DNA from: Mycobacterium triplex | Lineage (GTDB): Bacteria; Actinomycetota; Actinomycetes; Mycobacteriales; Mycobacteriaceae | NCBI RefSeq assembly: GCF_000689255.1 | Contig: NZ_HG964446.1 | Coordinates: 3,950,734 to 4,014,733 of the forward strand | DNA: 64,000 nucleotides | Reading direction: 5' to 3' | Shown here: piece after piece, positions 9,003 through 16,524 of the stretch | How positions within the stretch are numbered: position 1 is the stretch's first letter | Layout of the letters: every line of letters begins with the position of its first letter | Made by a program: the position numbers and the translations under genes | The notes under the pieces: generated by a model | What the model saw: only the letters and a program-made list of their open reading frames with translations | What the model was told of the DNA's origin: nothing | Databases searched by the model: none

Positions 9003-10088
9003 ATGAGTCAGACAGTGCGAGGAGTGATTTCACGCAAGAAGGGCCAGCCCGTGGAGTTGGTGGACATCGTCGTCCCGGATCCCGGGCCCGGCGAGGCCCT
9101 GGTCGATGTCATCGCCTGCGGGGTGTGCCACACCGACCTGACTTACCGTGAGGGCGGCATCAACGACGAGTATCCATTCCTGCTCGGCCACGAGGCCGCG
9201 GGCACGGTCGAGGCCGTCGGGCCGGGCGTGACGTCGGTGGCGCCGGGCGACTTCGTGATCCTGAACTGGCGCGCGGTGTGCGGCCAGTGCCGGGCCTGCA
9301 AGCGCGGCAAGCCACAGCTGTGCTTCGACACGTTCAACGCCACCCAGAAGATGACGTTGACCGACGGCACCGAGCTCACACCCGCGCTCGGCATCGGGGC
9401 GTTCGCCGACAAGACGTTGGTGGCCGCCGGGCAGTGCACCAAGGTCAATCCCGAGGCCGACCCGGCGGTCGCCGGGTTGCTGGGCTGCGGCGTGATGGCC
9501 GGGATCGGCGCCGCGATCAACACCGGCGCGGTCACCCGGGACGACACCGTCGCGGTGATCGGCTGCGGCGGGGTGGGCGACGCCGCGATCGCCGGTGCCG
9601 CGCTGGTCGGCGCGAAGACGATCATCGCCGTGGACACCGACAACACCAAGCTGGACTGGGCGCGCAAGTTCGGCGCCACGCACACCGTCAACGCCCGCGA
9701 ATTCGACGTCATCAAAACGATCCAGGACCTCACCGACGGCTTCGGCGTCGACGTGATCATCGACGCGGTCGGCCGGCCCGAGACCTGGAAGCAGGCCTTC
9801 TACGCCCGCGACCTGGCCGGCACCGTAGTGTTGGTGGGCGTGCCGACACCCGACATGAAGCTGGATATGCCGCTGGTCGACTTCTTCTCCCGCGGCGGAT
9901 CGCTGAAGTCGTCGTGGTACGGCGACTGCCTGCCCGAACGTGACTTCCCCACCCTGATCGACCTGTATCTGCAGGGCCGGCTCCCGCTGGAGAAGTTCGT
10001 CTCGGAACGCATCGGGCTGACCGACATCGAGGAGGCGTTCGACAAGATGCACGGCGGCAAAGTACTGCGCTCGGTGGTGATGTTGTAG
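9003..10088 (+). CDS. mscR: S-nitrosomycothiol reductase / mycothiol-dependent formaldehyde dehydrogenase MscR
   Basis: 361 aa zinc-dependent medium-chain dehydrogenase. The catalytic zinc ligands are in CGVCHTDL and GHEAAG, the structural zinc Cys cluster is CGQCRACKRGKPQLC (about residues 95-109), and the Rossmann motif is VIGCGGVGDAAIAGA (about residue 187). In mycobacteria MscR reduces S-nitrosomycothiol and oxidises S-hydroxymethylmycothiol, protecting against NO and formaldehyde. The assignment rests on whole-protein resemblance and on the adjacent metallo-beta-lactamase-fold gene, which starts immediately after the stop codon. Corresponds to Rv2259 from memory. Confidence 0.9.
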   Translation: MSQTVRGVISRKKGQPVELVDIVVPDPGPGEALVDVIACGVCHTDLTYREGGINDEYPFLLGHEAAGTVEAVGPGVTSVAPGDFVILNWRAVCGQCRACKRGKPQLCFDTFNATQKMTLTDGTELTPALGIGAFADKTLVAAGQCTKVNPEADPAVAGLLGCGVMAGIGAAINTGAVTRDDTVAVIGCGGVGDAAIAGAALVGAKTIIAVDTDNTKLDWARKFGATHTVNAREFDVIKTIQDLTDGFGVDVIIDAVGRPETWKQAFYARDLAGTVVLVGVPTPDMKLDMPLVDFFSRGGSLKSSWYGDCLPERDFPTLIDLYLQGRLPLEKFVSERIGLTDIEEAFDKMHGGKVLRSVVML

Positions 10089-10712
10089 ATGGTCGACATC
10101 GAGCGGGTCGTCACCCACGGAACGTTCGAACTCGACGGCGGCAGTTGGGAAGTCGACAACAACATCTGGCTGATCGGCGACAACTCCAATGTCGTGGTGT
10201 TCGACGCCGCTCACGAAGCGGCGCCGATCGTCGAGGCGGTGGAGGGCCGCCACGTGGTGGCGGTGATCTGCACGCACGGCCACAACGACCACATCACGGT
10301 GGCACCCGAACTCAGCCAGACCCTCGACGCGCCGATCCTGCTGCATCCCGCCGACGAGGTGCTGTGGCGAATGACCCACCCGGACAAGGACTTTCACACC
10401 GTGTCCGATGGGCACAAGTTGGACATCGCCGGCACTGAGCTCACCGCGCTGCACACCCCCGGCCACTCCCCCGGCTCGGTGTGCTGGTACGTGCACGACC
10501 TGGGCGTCGTATTCAGCGGCGACACCTTGTTCGCCGGCGGTCCCGGCGCGACCGGGCGTTCCTACTCCGACTTCCCGACGATTCTGCACTCGATCTCGCA
10601 GCGACTCGGCAAGCTGCCCGGCGAGACCGTCGTACACACCGGCCACGGCGACAGCACCACCATCGGCGACGAGATCGTGCACTACGAGGAGTGGGTGGCC
10701 CGCGGTCACTGA
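10089..10712 (+). CDS. Metallo-beta-lactamase-fold hydrolase
   Basis: 207 aa. The metal-binding motif is THGHNDH (H-x-H-x-D-H, about residue 62), followed by GHSPGS near residue 120, the Asp in FSGDTLFAGG near residue 143 and the final His in HTGHGDSTT near residue 182, i.e. a complete glyoxalase-II-type ligand set. It starts directly at the base after the mscR stop. Linkage to mscR suggests it cleaves a mycothiol thioester (for example S-formylmycothiol), which is an inference from context. Corresponds to Rv2260 from memory. Confidence 0.87.
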   Translation: MVDIERVVTHGTFELDGGSWEVDNNIWLIGDNSNVVVFDAAHEAAPIVEAVEGRHVVAVICTHGHNDHITVAPELSQTLDAPILLHPADEVLWRMTHPDKDFHTVSDGHKLDIAGTELTALHTPGHSPGSVCWYVHDLGVVFSGDTLFAGGPGATGRSYSDFPTILHSISQRLGKLPGETVVHTGHGDSTTIGDEIVHYEEWVARGH

Positions 10713-10716
10713 TCCG

Positions 10717-10780
10717 CGAGCGTTCCGCGAGCTGGGCCCGCGAGCGATCCGCGAGCTGGGCCCGCGAGCGATCCGCGAGC
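10717..10780. repeat. 24-bp tandem repeat, about 2.7 copies
   Basis: Units lie at 10717-10740, 10741-10764 and a partial 10765-10780. The unit begins CGAGCGATCCGCGAGC; copy 1 differs by one base (TT instead of AT). The repeat starts just after the stop codon at 10712 and runs into the left arm of the inverted repeat at 10775. Non-coding; probably generated by slippage or duplication from the GCGAGCG motif. Confidence 0.75.
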
Positions 10781-10832
10781 GTAACGCCACGGTGAAATTC
10801 GGCCACCAAATTCGCCGTGGCGTTACGCTCGC
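10775..10832. terminator. Perfect 18-bp inverted repeat between convergent genes
   Basis: Left arm 10775-10792 and right arm 10815-10832 (starting GCGAGCGTAACGCCACGG) pair perfectly over 18 bp with a 22-nt loop that is itself partly complementary. It sits between the convergent metallo-beta-lactamase-fold gene and the SHOCT protein gene, as expected for a bidirectional terminator. The outer 12 bases match the arms of the repeat at 1083-1140, so the two belong to one repeat family. Confidence 0.68.
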
Positions 10833-10853
10833 GACAAAACCGGCAACCAACTA

Positions 10854-11582
10854 CTAGTGCCCGTCCAGGATCCGCCGCTTTTCGGTCTGGAACTCCTCTT
10901 CGGTCAATGCTCCGGAATCCCGCAGCGCCGCCAGCGTTTTGAGCCTCTCCAGGCGGACGGCCTCGTCGGTGGGCTCGTGGGGCTGCTGCGGTGTCGCCAC
11001 ACTAATAACCGGTGAGGCCGCCTGCACGTAGGCCGCCGCCGCCCGGCGCCGCGTGCCCCGCAACCACCGCCAGGCCGCAATCGAGGCGGCCAGGCCCGTC
11101 ACGAATGTGCCGACGAACAGCCAGATCAGGAATCCGTACGAGCTGGAGTGGCCGAAGGCCAGCCTCGGCTGGATGTATCCGTTGACCTGGCCGTCGGTCG
11201 TGATGTTGTAGGTACCGTCGGCGGGAATCTGCGCCACCCACACCCGCACGTGTGCGTCATTGTTGACGATTGTTGTGCTGCCGATACTTTCGGTCATCGA
11301 CGGCTGTGCGGTCCCATCGGGCGGGTTGATCGTGATGCCGAGCGGCGGCACCGGCAAGCCGCCATTGGGGCTGCCGATCACGACGGTGTGCAGGCTGACG
11401 GTGACTTCGCCCTGGGGCAGATGCAGGCTGGCCGATCCCGGGATCGGTATCTCGCCGTACGCGTTGTACTCGTCCAGGAAAAACACGTTGAGCACGATGG
11501 CGACGACGATGCCTACCAGCGACATGATCGTCACGACGACGGCTGAGGCGAAGGAAATCCTGGCGGGCAGTTTGCTCCACAT
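10854..11582 (-). CDS. Membrane protein with C-terminal SHOCT domain
   Basis: 242 aa. One transmembrane helix near residues 10-34 (VVVTIMSLVGIVVAIVL) and a second near 152-172 (FLIWLFVGTFVTGLAASIAA) flank an extracytoplasmic beta-rich domain of about 115 residues. The C-terminal 30 residues are a SHOCT domain (RLKTLAALRDSGALTEEEF then KRRIL), a short helical module often found at protein ends. No enzymatic motif. Convergent with the metallo-beta-lactamase-fold gene and divergent from the SDR gene (57 nt between starts). Function unknown. Confidence 0.8.
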   Translation of the reverse strand: MWSKLPARISFASAVVVTIMSLVGIVVAIVLNVFFLDEYNAYGEIPIPGSASLHLPQGEVTVSLHTVVIGSPNGGLPVPPLGITINPPDGTAQPSMTESIGSTTIVNNDAHVRVWVAQIPADGTYNITTDGQVNGYIQPRLAFGHSSSYGFLIWLFVGTFVTGLAASIAAWRWLRGTRRRAAAAYVQAASPVISVATPQQPHEPTDEAVRLERLKTLAALRDSGALTEEEFQTEKRRILDGH

Positions 11583-11639
11583 CCCCGGAGTGTGTCACCG
11601 CTAGTGACCTGGGGCCACCGAAAGAGCACACTGATACCC

Positions 11640-12596
11640 ATGTCCAACGATCTCGTCGCAACCGTGCCTGACCTGTCCGGGAAGCTGGTCGTCATCACCG
11701 GAGCCAACAGCGGCCTGGGCTTCGGGCTGGCCAGACGGCTCTCCGCGGCGGGCGCCGAGGTGATAATGGCGATCCGCAATCAGGCCAAGGGCGAGGCGGC
11801 GATCGAAGAGATCCGCCGCAGCGTGCCCGACGCGAAGCTGACCATCAAATCCCTCGACCTGTCGTCGCTGGCGTCGGTCGCCGCGCTGGGCGAGCAACTC
11901 AACGCCGAGGGCCGCCCGATCGACATTCTGATCAACAATGCCGGGGTGATGACGCCGCCGGAACGCGACACCACCGCCGACGGCTTCGAATTGCAGTTCG
12001 GCAGTAACCATCTCGGGCACTTCGCGCTGACCGGGCATGTGCTGCCGCTGTTGCGCGCCGCGCAGCGGGCCCGCGTCGTGTCGCTGAGCAGCCTCGCGGC
12101 CAGCCAGAGCGGCAAGATCCACTTCGACGACCTGCAGTTCGAAAAGTCCTACGCGGCGATGTCGGCCTACGGCCAATCGAAGATCGCGGTGCTGATGTTT
12201 GCCCGCGAGCTGGACAGGCGCAGCCGCGCCGGCGGCTGGGGCATCGTCTCCAACGCCGCCCACCCCGGTCTGACCAAGACGAACCTGCAGATCAGCGGAC
12301 CGTCGTACGGTCGCGAAAAGCCGGCGCTGATGGAGCGCTTGTACAAGGCGTCGTGGCGTTTCACGCCGTTCCTGTGGCAGGAGATCGACGACGGCATCCT
12401 GCCCGCCCTGTACGCGGCGGCCACGCCGCAGGCCGAGGGCGGCGAGTTCTACGGACCGCGTGGCTTCATGGAGCTCGCCGGCGGCGGCGTAAAGGTGGCC
12501 AACACCCCCGCGCGGGCCCGCAACGACGACGACTGCCGACGGCTCTGGGAGATTTCCGAGCAGCTCACCGGCGTCAGCTACCCGGCAACCAACTGA
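11640..12596 (+). CDS. Short-chain dehydrogenase/reductase
   Basis: 318 aa classical SDR. The cofactor motif is TGANSGLGFGLA (T-G-x3-G-x-G, about residues 19-30), followed by NNAG near residue 99, the catalytic Ser in VVSLSSLAASQSG near 145 and YGQSK (Y-x3-K) near 178. Arg/Asn after beta-2 (AIRNQ) suggest NADP preference. The family resembles retinol dehydrogenase/protochlorophyllide-reductase-like SDRs that act on lipids. I chose the ATG at 11640 because homologues start with this hydrophilic stretch before the Rossmann fold. Corresponds to Rv2263 from memory. Confidence 0.87.
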   Translation: MSNDLVATVPDLSGKLVVITGANSGLGFGLARRLSAAGAEVIMAIRNQAKGEAAIEEIRRSVPDAKLTIKSLDLSSLASVAALGEQLNAEGRPIDILINNAGVMTPPERDTTADGFELQFGSNHLGHFALTGHVLPLLRAAQRARVVSLSSLAASQSGKIHFDDLQFEKSYAAMSAYGQSKIAVLMFARELDRRSRAGGWGIVSNAAHPGLTKTNLQISGPSYGREKPALMERLYKASWRFTPFLWQEIDDGILPALYAAATPQAEGGEFYGPRGFMELAGGGVKVANTPARARNDDDCRRLWEISEQLTGVSYPATN

Positions 12597-12742
12597 CAAC
12601 TGGCACAAAGCTTTTCGTCGCGCCACCGGCACACCTGCCCAAGAGCAGCCGCGCGTGACCGCTGGTCAGGCAAAACGAGAGTTTCGACACAGTGCGGCTA
12701 CGGGTAACCGAAATCGGACTGCAACTCAAAAGGGGGAAGTAC

Positions 12743-13072
12743 ATGAGCGTGCAGGACGACAAGACAGCTGGTGACGAAGGCGACCGGCAGGCAACGGAAA
12801 AGCCGGAGCCGGACGAGGACCAGAAACAAAGAGCCGCCGACATGATGGTGGCCTACGAGGACCGGCCGACCCTGGTGCTGCCGGGTTCCGGTGGAGCGGT
12901 GTCGGGCACCGCGGTCAACGATTGGCTGGACGAGGACGGCAACCCCAAGAACAGCGACGGGTCCAACGACGACACCGATCAGGACCAAATCGAGAAAGAC
13001 AAGGCCCTCAACGTCAAACTCAAGAAACTGGCGGCCGAGGAAAACAAGGGCGAAAAGCGCCGGCCCGGATAA
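12743..13072 (+). CDS. Small acidic hydrophilic protein, unknown function
   Basis: 109 aa, very rich in Asp, Glu, Lys and Asn, with almost no hydrophobic core, so it is probably largely disordered. A short ordered-looking segment lies near residues 33-68 (MMVAYEDRPTLVLPGSGG, then VNDWLDEDG). The start is well supported: AAAAGGGGGAAG lies about 7 nt before the ATG. It is convergent with the Hsp70-like gene, with 3 nt between the two stops. I do not recognise a family. Confidence 0.65.
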   Translation: MSVQDDKTAGDEGDRQATEKPEPDEDQKQRAADMMVAYEDRPTLVLPGSGGAVSGTAVNDWLDEDGNPKNSDGSNDDTDQDQIEKDKALNVKLKKLAAEENKGEKRRPG

Positions 13073-13075
13073 CCC

Positions 13076-14857
13076 TTATTGACCAAATCCGGGAATTGGC
13101 AAGCTGATTCCGGGGATGCGCGGAATAGGCGGAATCGCCGGGATCGGCGGCACGTGGGGTGGTCCCGCCGGTATCGGAGGTATCGGCGGGACCGGCGGAG
13201 CCTCGACCGGCGCCGGGGGCGCCGCGGGGACCGGCGTATCCACCGCCGCGGGCGGGGGTGCGTCGACCTCGGCGGGAGCCGGAGCCTCAGCACTCGGCGG
13301 CGGCGCGGCCGGCTCGGGTGCGGCCTGACCCGTGCCGGGCGCCTGGCTCGGCGGTGCGGGTTGGGCGGGTGCGCCGGTGGCGGGCGGCGCGGAAACCGGG
13401 GGCGTCTTGATGACCGGCGCCGGCTTGTCGTCGGACAGCGCCATCGCCAGGGCGATGCCGACCAGCAGCACCGCGACGGCCGTGCCGATGATCACCAAGC
13501 CCGGCACCCGCGACCAGGGAACGACCCGAGTCTTTTTCTCCCGGCGCGGCTGCACGGGCTGCCGGAAATTCAACGCCGGGCGCGCCGACGTATAGCCTGA
13601 TCCACCACCATGATTCGCGCCGGCGACGGGCATCACGCGCGATTCGTCGCCGGCCTGCGACCACGCCAGCGCGGGCATCAGGCTCGAAACCGGCTCCGAG
13701 GCGTGGGTCAGCACGGACGGGCGCTCTTCAACCGCCACCGGTGCTGCCGCCGCCACGGCGGCCGCCGTCGCGCGGGATACGGACGGGGTCAGCAACGTCG
13801 CGCTGGTTTCGCCCGGCCGACGCGTCGCACGCAACGCCGCGCCGATGGCCGGTGCCAGGTGCGGACGCGGCGTCGTCACCACCGGGACAAGCAGGTGGCC
13901 GGAGAGCATCGTGGTGACCGCCGGGATGTTCGCGCCTCCGCCGACCGACACTACCGCGACCAGATCTCGAATCCCGTTGCGCGCCAACGTTTCGTCCAGC
14001 ACAGCCACAAATCCGGTCAGGGACGTGCGGATGGCGTCGTCGAGTTCGTTTCGGGTGAACCGGATTTCGCCGGGTATCCCCGGCAGACCCTCGGCCAGGG
14101 TGGCGACCGTGCTCGACGAGAGCTGCTCCTTGGCGTTTCGGCATCCGGTGCGCAGCCGGCTCAGCGGTCCGATCGCCGAGGTGCCGGACGGATCGAAGGA
14201 GTCGGCGCTGGGCAGGTTGGCCAGCACGGCCGTCAGCAGCGCCTGGTCGATCAGGTCGCCGGACAAGTCGAGGTGACGCACGGTCGGGGCCAGGGGTTGG
14301 TAGTCGCCCGCGGCGTCCATCAGCGTGATGCTGCTGCCGCTGCCACCGAAGTCGCACACCGCCACGGTGCCGCGCGCGGGGATGCCGGGGTTGGCCCGCG
14401 CCCCGAACAGCGCCGCGGCGGCATCCGGGATCAACGTCAGCGGCTGGTCGCGGTTCGCCCACTCGGGCACCCGGCTCAGCGCGGAACCCAGCGCGTCGAC
14501 CGCGCTCGATCCCCAATGCGCGGGGTGGGTCACCGCGACGTTGTCCGGTAGGCCGGCGCCTTTGGTCGCGGCGTAGGCCAGGGCACGCAACCCGTCGGCG
14601 GCCAGGACCTCGCCGCGGTGCACGGAGCCGTCGGCGGCCACGATGCCGATCGGGTCGCCGACGCGATCCACGAAGTCGGTGATCACCAGGCCCGGCTGGT
14701 CCAGCCGCGGGTTCTCCCCCGGCACCCCGATCTCGGGCAAACGCTCGCGAAACAGCGTCATCACGGGCTTGCGAGTGACGGCCTGCTCCGCGGTGACCGC
14801 GGCGAAGTTGGTGGCGCCGATCGAGAGCCCCAGCGCGGGCTTAGCTCCGTCTGCCAT
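13076..14857 (-). CDS. Hsp70/actin-like ATPase-fold protein with membrane anchor and proline-rich tail
   Basis: 593 aa. Residues 1 to about 345 look like an Hsp70-type actin-fold domain: phosphate-1-like LGLSIGATNFA, AVCDFGGSGSSITLMDA in the phosphate-2 position and VVSVGGGANIPAV near 305. Then come a linker, a single transmembrane helix (VIIGTAVAVLLVGIALAMAL) and an external C-terminal region of about 130 residues made almost only of Pro, Ala, Val and Ile, with repeated P-I-P-x-I-P units. I chose the ATG at 14857 because it precedes the phosphate-1 region and gives the length of Rv2264c (592 aa, from memory). Function unknown; a chaperone-like or envelope role is a guess. Confidence 0.82.
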   Translation of the reverse strand: MADGAKPALGLSIGATNFAAVTAEQAVTRKPVMTLFRERLPEIGVPGENPRLDQPGLVITDFVDRVGDPIGIVAADGSVHRGEVLAADGLRALAYAATKGAGLPDNVAVTHPAHWGSSAVDALGSALSRVPEWANRDQPLTLIPDAAAALFGARANPGIPARGTVAVCDFGGSGSSITLMDAAGDYQPLAPTVRHLDLSGDLIDQALLTAVLANLPSADSFDPSGTSAIGPLSRLRTGCRNAKEQLSSSTVATLAEGLPGIPGEIRFTRNELDDAIRTSLTGFVAVLDETLARNGIRDLVAVVSVGGGANIPAVTTMLSGHLLVPVVTTPRPHLAPAIGAALRATRRPGETSATLLTPSVSRATAAAVAAAAPVAVEERPSVLTHASEPVSSLMPALAWSQAGDESRVMPVAGANHGGGSGYTSARPALNFRQPVQPRREKKTRVVPWSRVPGLVIIGTAVAVLLVGIALAMALSDDKPAPVIKTPPVSAPPATGAPAQPAPPSQAPGTGQAAPEPAAPPPSAEAPAPAEVDAPPPAAVDTPVPAAPPAPVEAPPVPPIPPIPAGPPHVPPIPAIPPIPRIPGISLPIPGFGQ

Positions 14858-14992
14858 GGCCCCAATCCCCGTTATTGAGCGGTATGCCCCCCGCATCCGC
14901 CTATCCCCGATTTTGACGGTTACACATATAGCCAATCTCTGCGTTAGCTATGCGTGAGCTGTATAACCGATCGGGCTCAGTATAACCGCTGG

Positions 14993-16078
14993 TCACCGTA
15001 TGTTGCCGGCGCCTGCGATCAGCGGAAGATCCAGCGGAGTGACCCAGCCCGGCCGCAATTCGTTGACCGCCGGCACGGCGTTCAGCGCCCGCAGGCCGGT
15101 GGCCAGGCACCCGGCCGCGGCCGCGTCGCGGCCGGAGCCGTCGGTGAACCGGAACGCCGTCTCCTGGAAGATGCTCGGGGTCCCCTCGATATCGACCCGG
15201 TAGACGTCGTTGTCATGTCCCGTCGGCCAGTCGGGGGCGGCGTCGAGCCCGATGCGGTTGACGTGCTCGAGCTGAATGCGGGTCTCACCCTTGTAGACGC
15301 CGTTGATCGTGAACCGGACGGCGGCGACGTGCCCGGGCTTGATGACGCCCCGGGCGGAGTTGCGTTCGGTCGGCGTGACCCACTTGTCCCAGGTCGTGGT
15401 GATCTCGTCGAGCATGATCCCGGCGGCGTGGGCGATCATCGGCACCGTCGCGCCCCAGGCGAAGACCAGCATGTCGCGGTCTTCGAGCATCGGCTTGAAT
15501 TCGGGTTCGCGCCCGATGCCCATCTCGAACTCGTAGTCGCCCTCGTAGTTGGTGTAGTCGAGCAGCTCGGAGGCCCGGACCCGCCGCACCTCGGAGCACA
15601 GGCCCATCAGCGTCATCGGGAACATGTCGTTGGCGAATCCGGGGTCGATGCCGGTGGTGAAGCAGGACGACTGGCCCAGCTCGCACGCTTCGGTGATGGG
15701 CTCGATCCAGTTCGGCGGGTTCAGGTGCATCGTCGGCCACACCCACGGCGTCATCGCCGTCGAACACACGTCGATGCCGGCCCGCAGGAAGGCGGTGATC
15801 AGCTTGATGTTCTCCTTGGCGTGCATCGCCGTCGGGCCGTAGTGCACCAGGGCGTCGGGCTTCAGCGCGATCAGCGCGTCGACGTCGTCGGTGGCGACCA
15901 CGCCCACCTTCTCCGGCATCCCGCAGATGTCGCCGACGTCGCGGCCGACCTTGTCCGGATTGCTGACGCCGACGCCCACCAACTCAAACAGCGGGTGCTT
16001 GACGATCTCGGGGATCACCATCCTGCCCACGAAGCCCGTGCCATAGACCACCACACGCTTCGAGCCGCTAATCGACAT
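14993..16078 (-). CDS. Dihydrodipicolinate-reductase-like NAD(P)-dependent oxidoreductase
   Basis: 361 aa. The N-terminal Rossmann motif is VVVYGTGFVGRMVIPEI (about residues 9-25), a G-x-G-x-x-G nucleotide-binding loop. The middle and C-terminal region matches the actinobacterial family annotated as dihydrodipicolinate reductase-like, also related to 2,4-diaminopentanoate dehydrogenase. It is too long for DapB itself. Substrate unknown. The ATG at 16078 has GAAGG about 7 nt upstream; a TTG two codons earlier is the alternative. A single gene, divergent from the MmpS-like gene. Confidence 0.78.
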   Translation of the reverse strand: MSISGSKRVVVYGTGFVGRMVIPEIVKHPLFELVGVGVSNPDKVGRDVGDICGMPEKVGVVATDDVDALIALKPDALVHYGPTAMHAKENIKLITAFLRAGIDVCSTAMTPWVWPTMHLNPPNWIEPITEACELGQSSCFTTGIDPGFANDMFPMTLMGLCSEVRRVRASELLDYTNYEGDYEFEMGIGREPEFKPMLEDRDMLVFAWGATVPMIAHAAGIMLDEITTTWDKWVTPTERNSARGVIKPGHVAAVRFTINGVYKGETRIQLEHVNRIGLDAAPDWPTGHDNDVYRVDIEGTPSIFQETAFRFTDGSGRDAAAAGCLATGLRALNAVPAVNELRPGWVTPLDLPLIAGAGNIR

Positions 16079-16167
16079 ACCCAACCTTCCGTTCGCCGGC
16101 CCCCGCTTCGCTTCACACTAAGCGCGCACACTGTGACCTCTAGCACCCCGTCCCGCTAGGTGACACG

Positions 16168-16524
16168 ATGCAATTCATGAGAACGCACCTCGCCGCACCG
16201 TCGATGTTGCTGGCTATCGGTTTCGGGTTCGCGAATGCCTGCGGCGTCGCCCACGCCATACCCCAGATGCCCCAGGTCCGCTACGAGGTCAACGGCCCCG
16301 CGGTCGCCCAATTCATCTACTACCAAACCGACACCGGGCAGCTGCACCAGGTGAACGCGCCGCTGCCCTGGTCGACGGAGTTCACCGCGTTCGGCGGGCA
16401 GGTGTTCACGATCAGCGCCCAGGGGCCGGGTCCCATCTCCTGCAAGATCCTGATGGACGGCAACGTGGTCAGCGCCGCGACGGCGACGACGGGCACTCCG
16501 GCGCGAACGGTCTGTACGCACTGA
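16168..16524 (+). CDS. Secreted MmpS-like protein
   Basis: 118 aa. Residues 1 to about 30 form a signal peptide (hydrophobic core MLLAIGFGFANACGVAHA). The mature part resembles the MmpS soluble core: VRYEVNGPAVAQFIYYQTD, then PLPWSTEF, and a C-terminal pair of Cys (ISCKILMDG and TVCTH) that can form the family disulphide. Unlike classical MmpS proteins (about 140 aa with an uncleaved N-terminal anchor) it appears exported, and no mmpL gene lies beside it. The stop TGA shares one base with the ATG of cyp124, so the two are translationally coupled. The role of the pair is unknown. Confidence 0.75.
   Translation: MQFMRTHLAAPSMLLAIGFGFANACGVAHAIPQMPQVRYEVNGPAVAQFIYYQTDTGQLHQVNAPLPWSTEFTAFGGQVFTISAQGPGPISCKILMDGNVVSAATATTGTPARTVCTH

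Noticed and set aside
10717..10780. Possible CRISPR array from the tandem repeat
   Set aside because: The 24-bp units are directly adjacent without unique spacers, and no cas genes are in the window.
9030..10850. 606-codon minus-strand frame opposite mscR and the metallo-beta-lactamase-fold gene
   Set aside because: His/Arg/Gly-rich composition typical of antisense frames in high-GC DNA; the plus-strand genes have full catalytic motifs.
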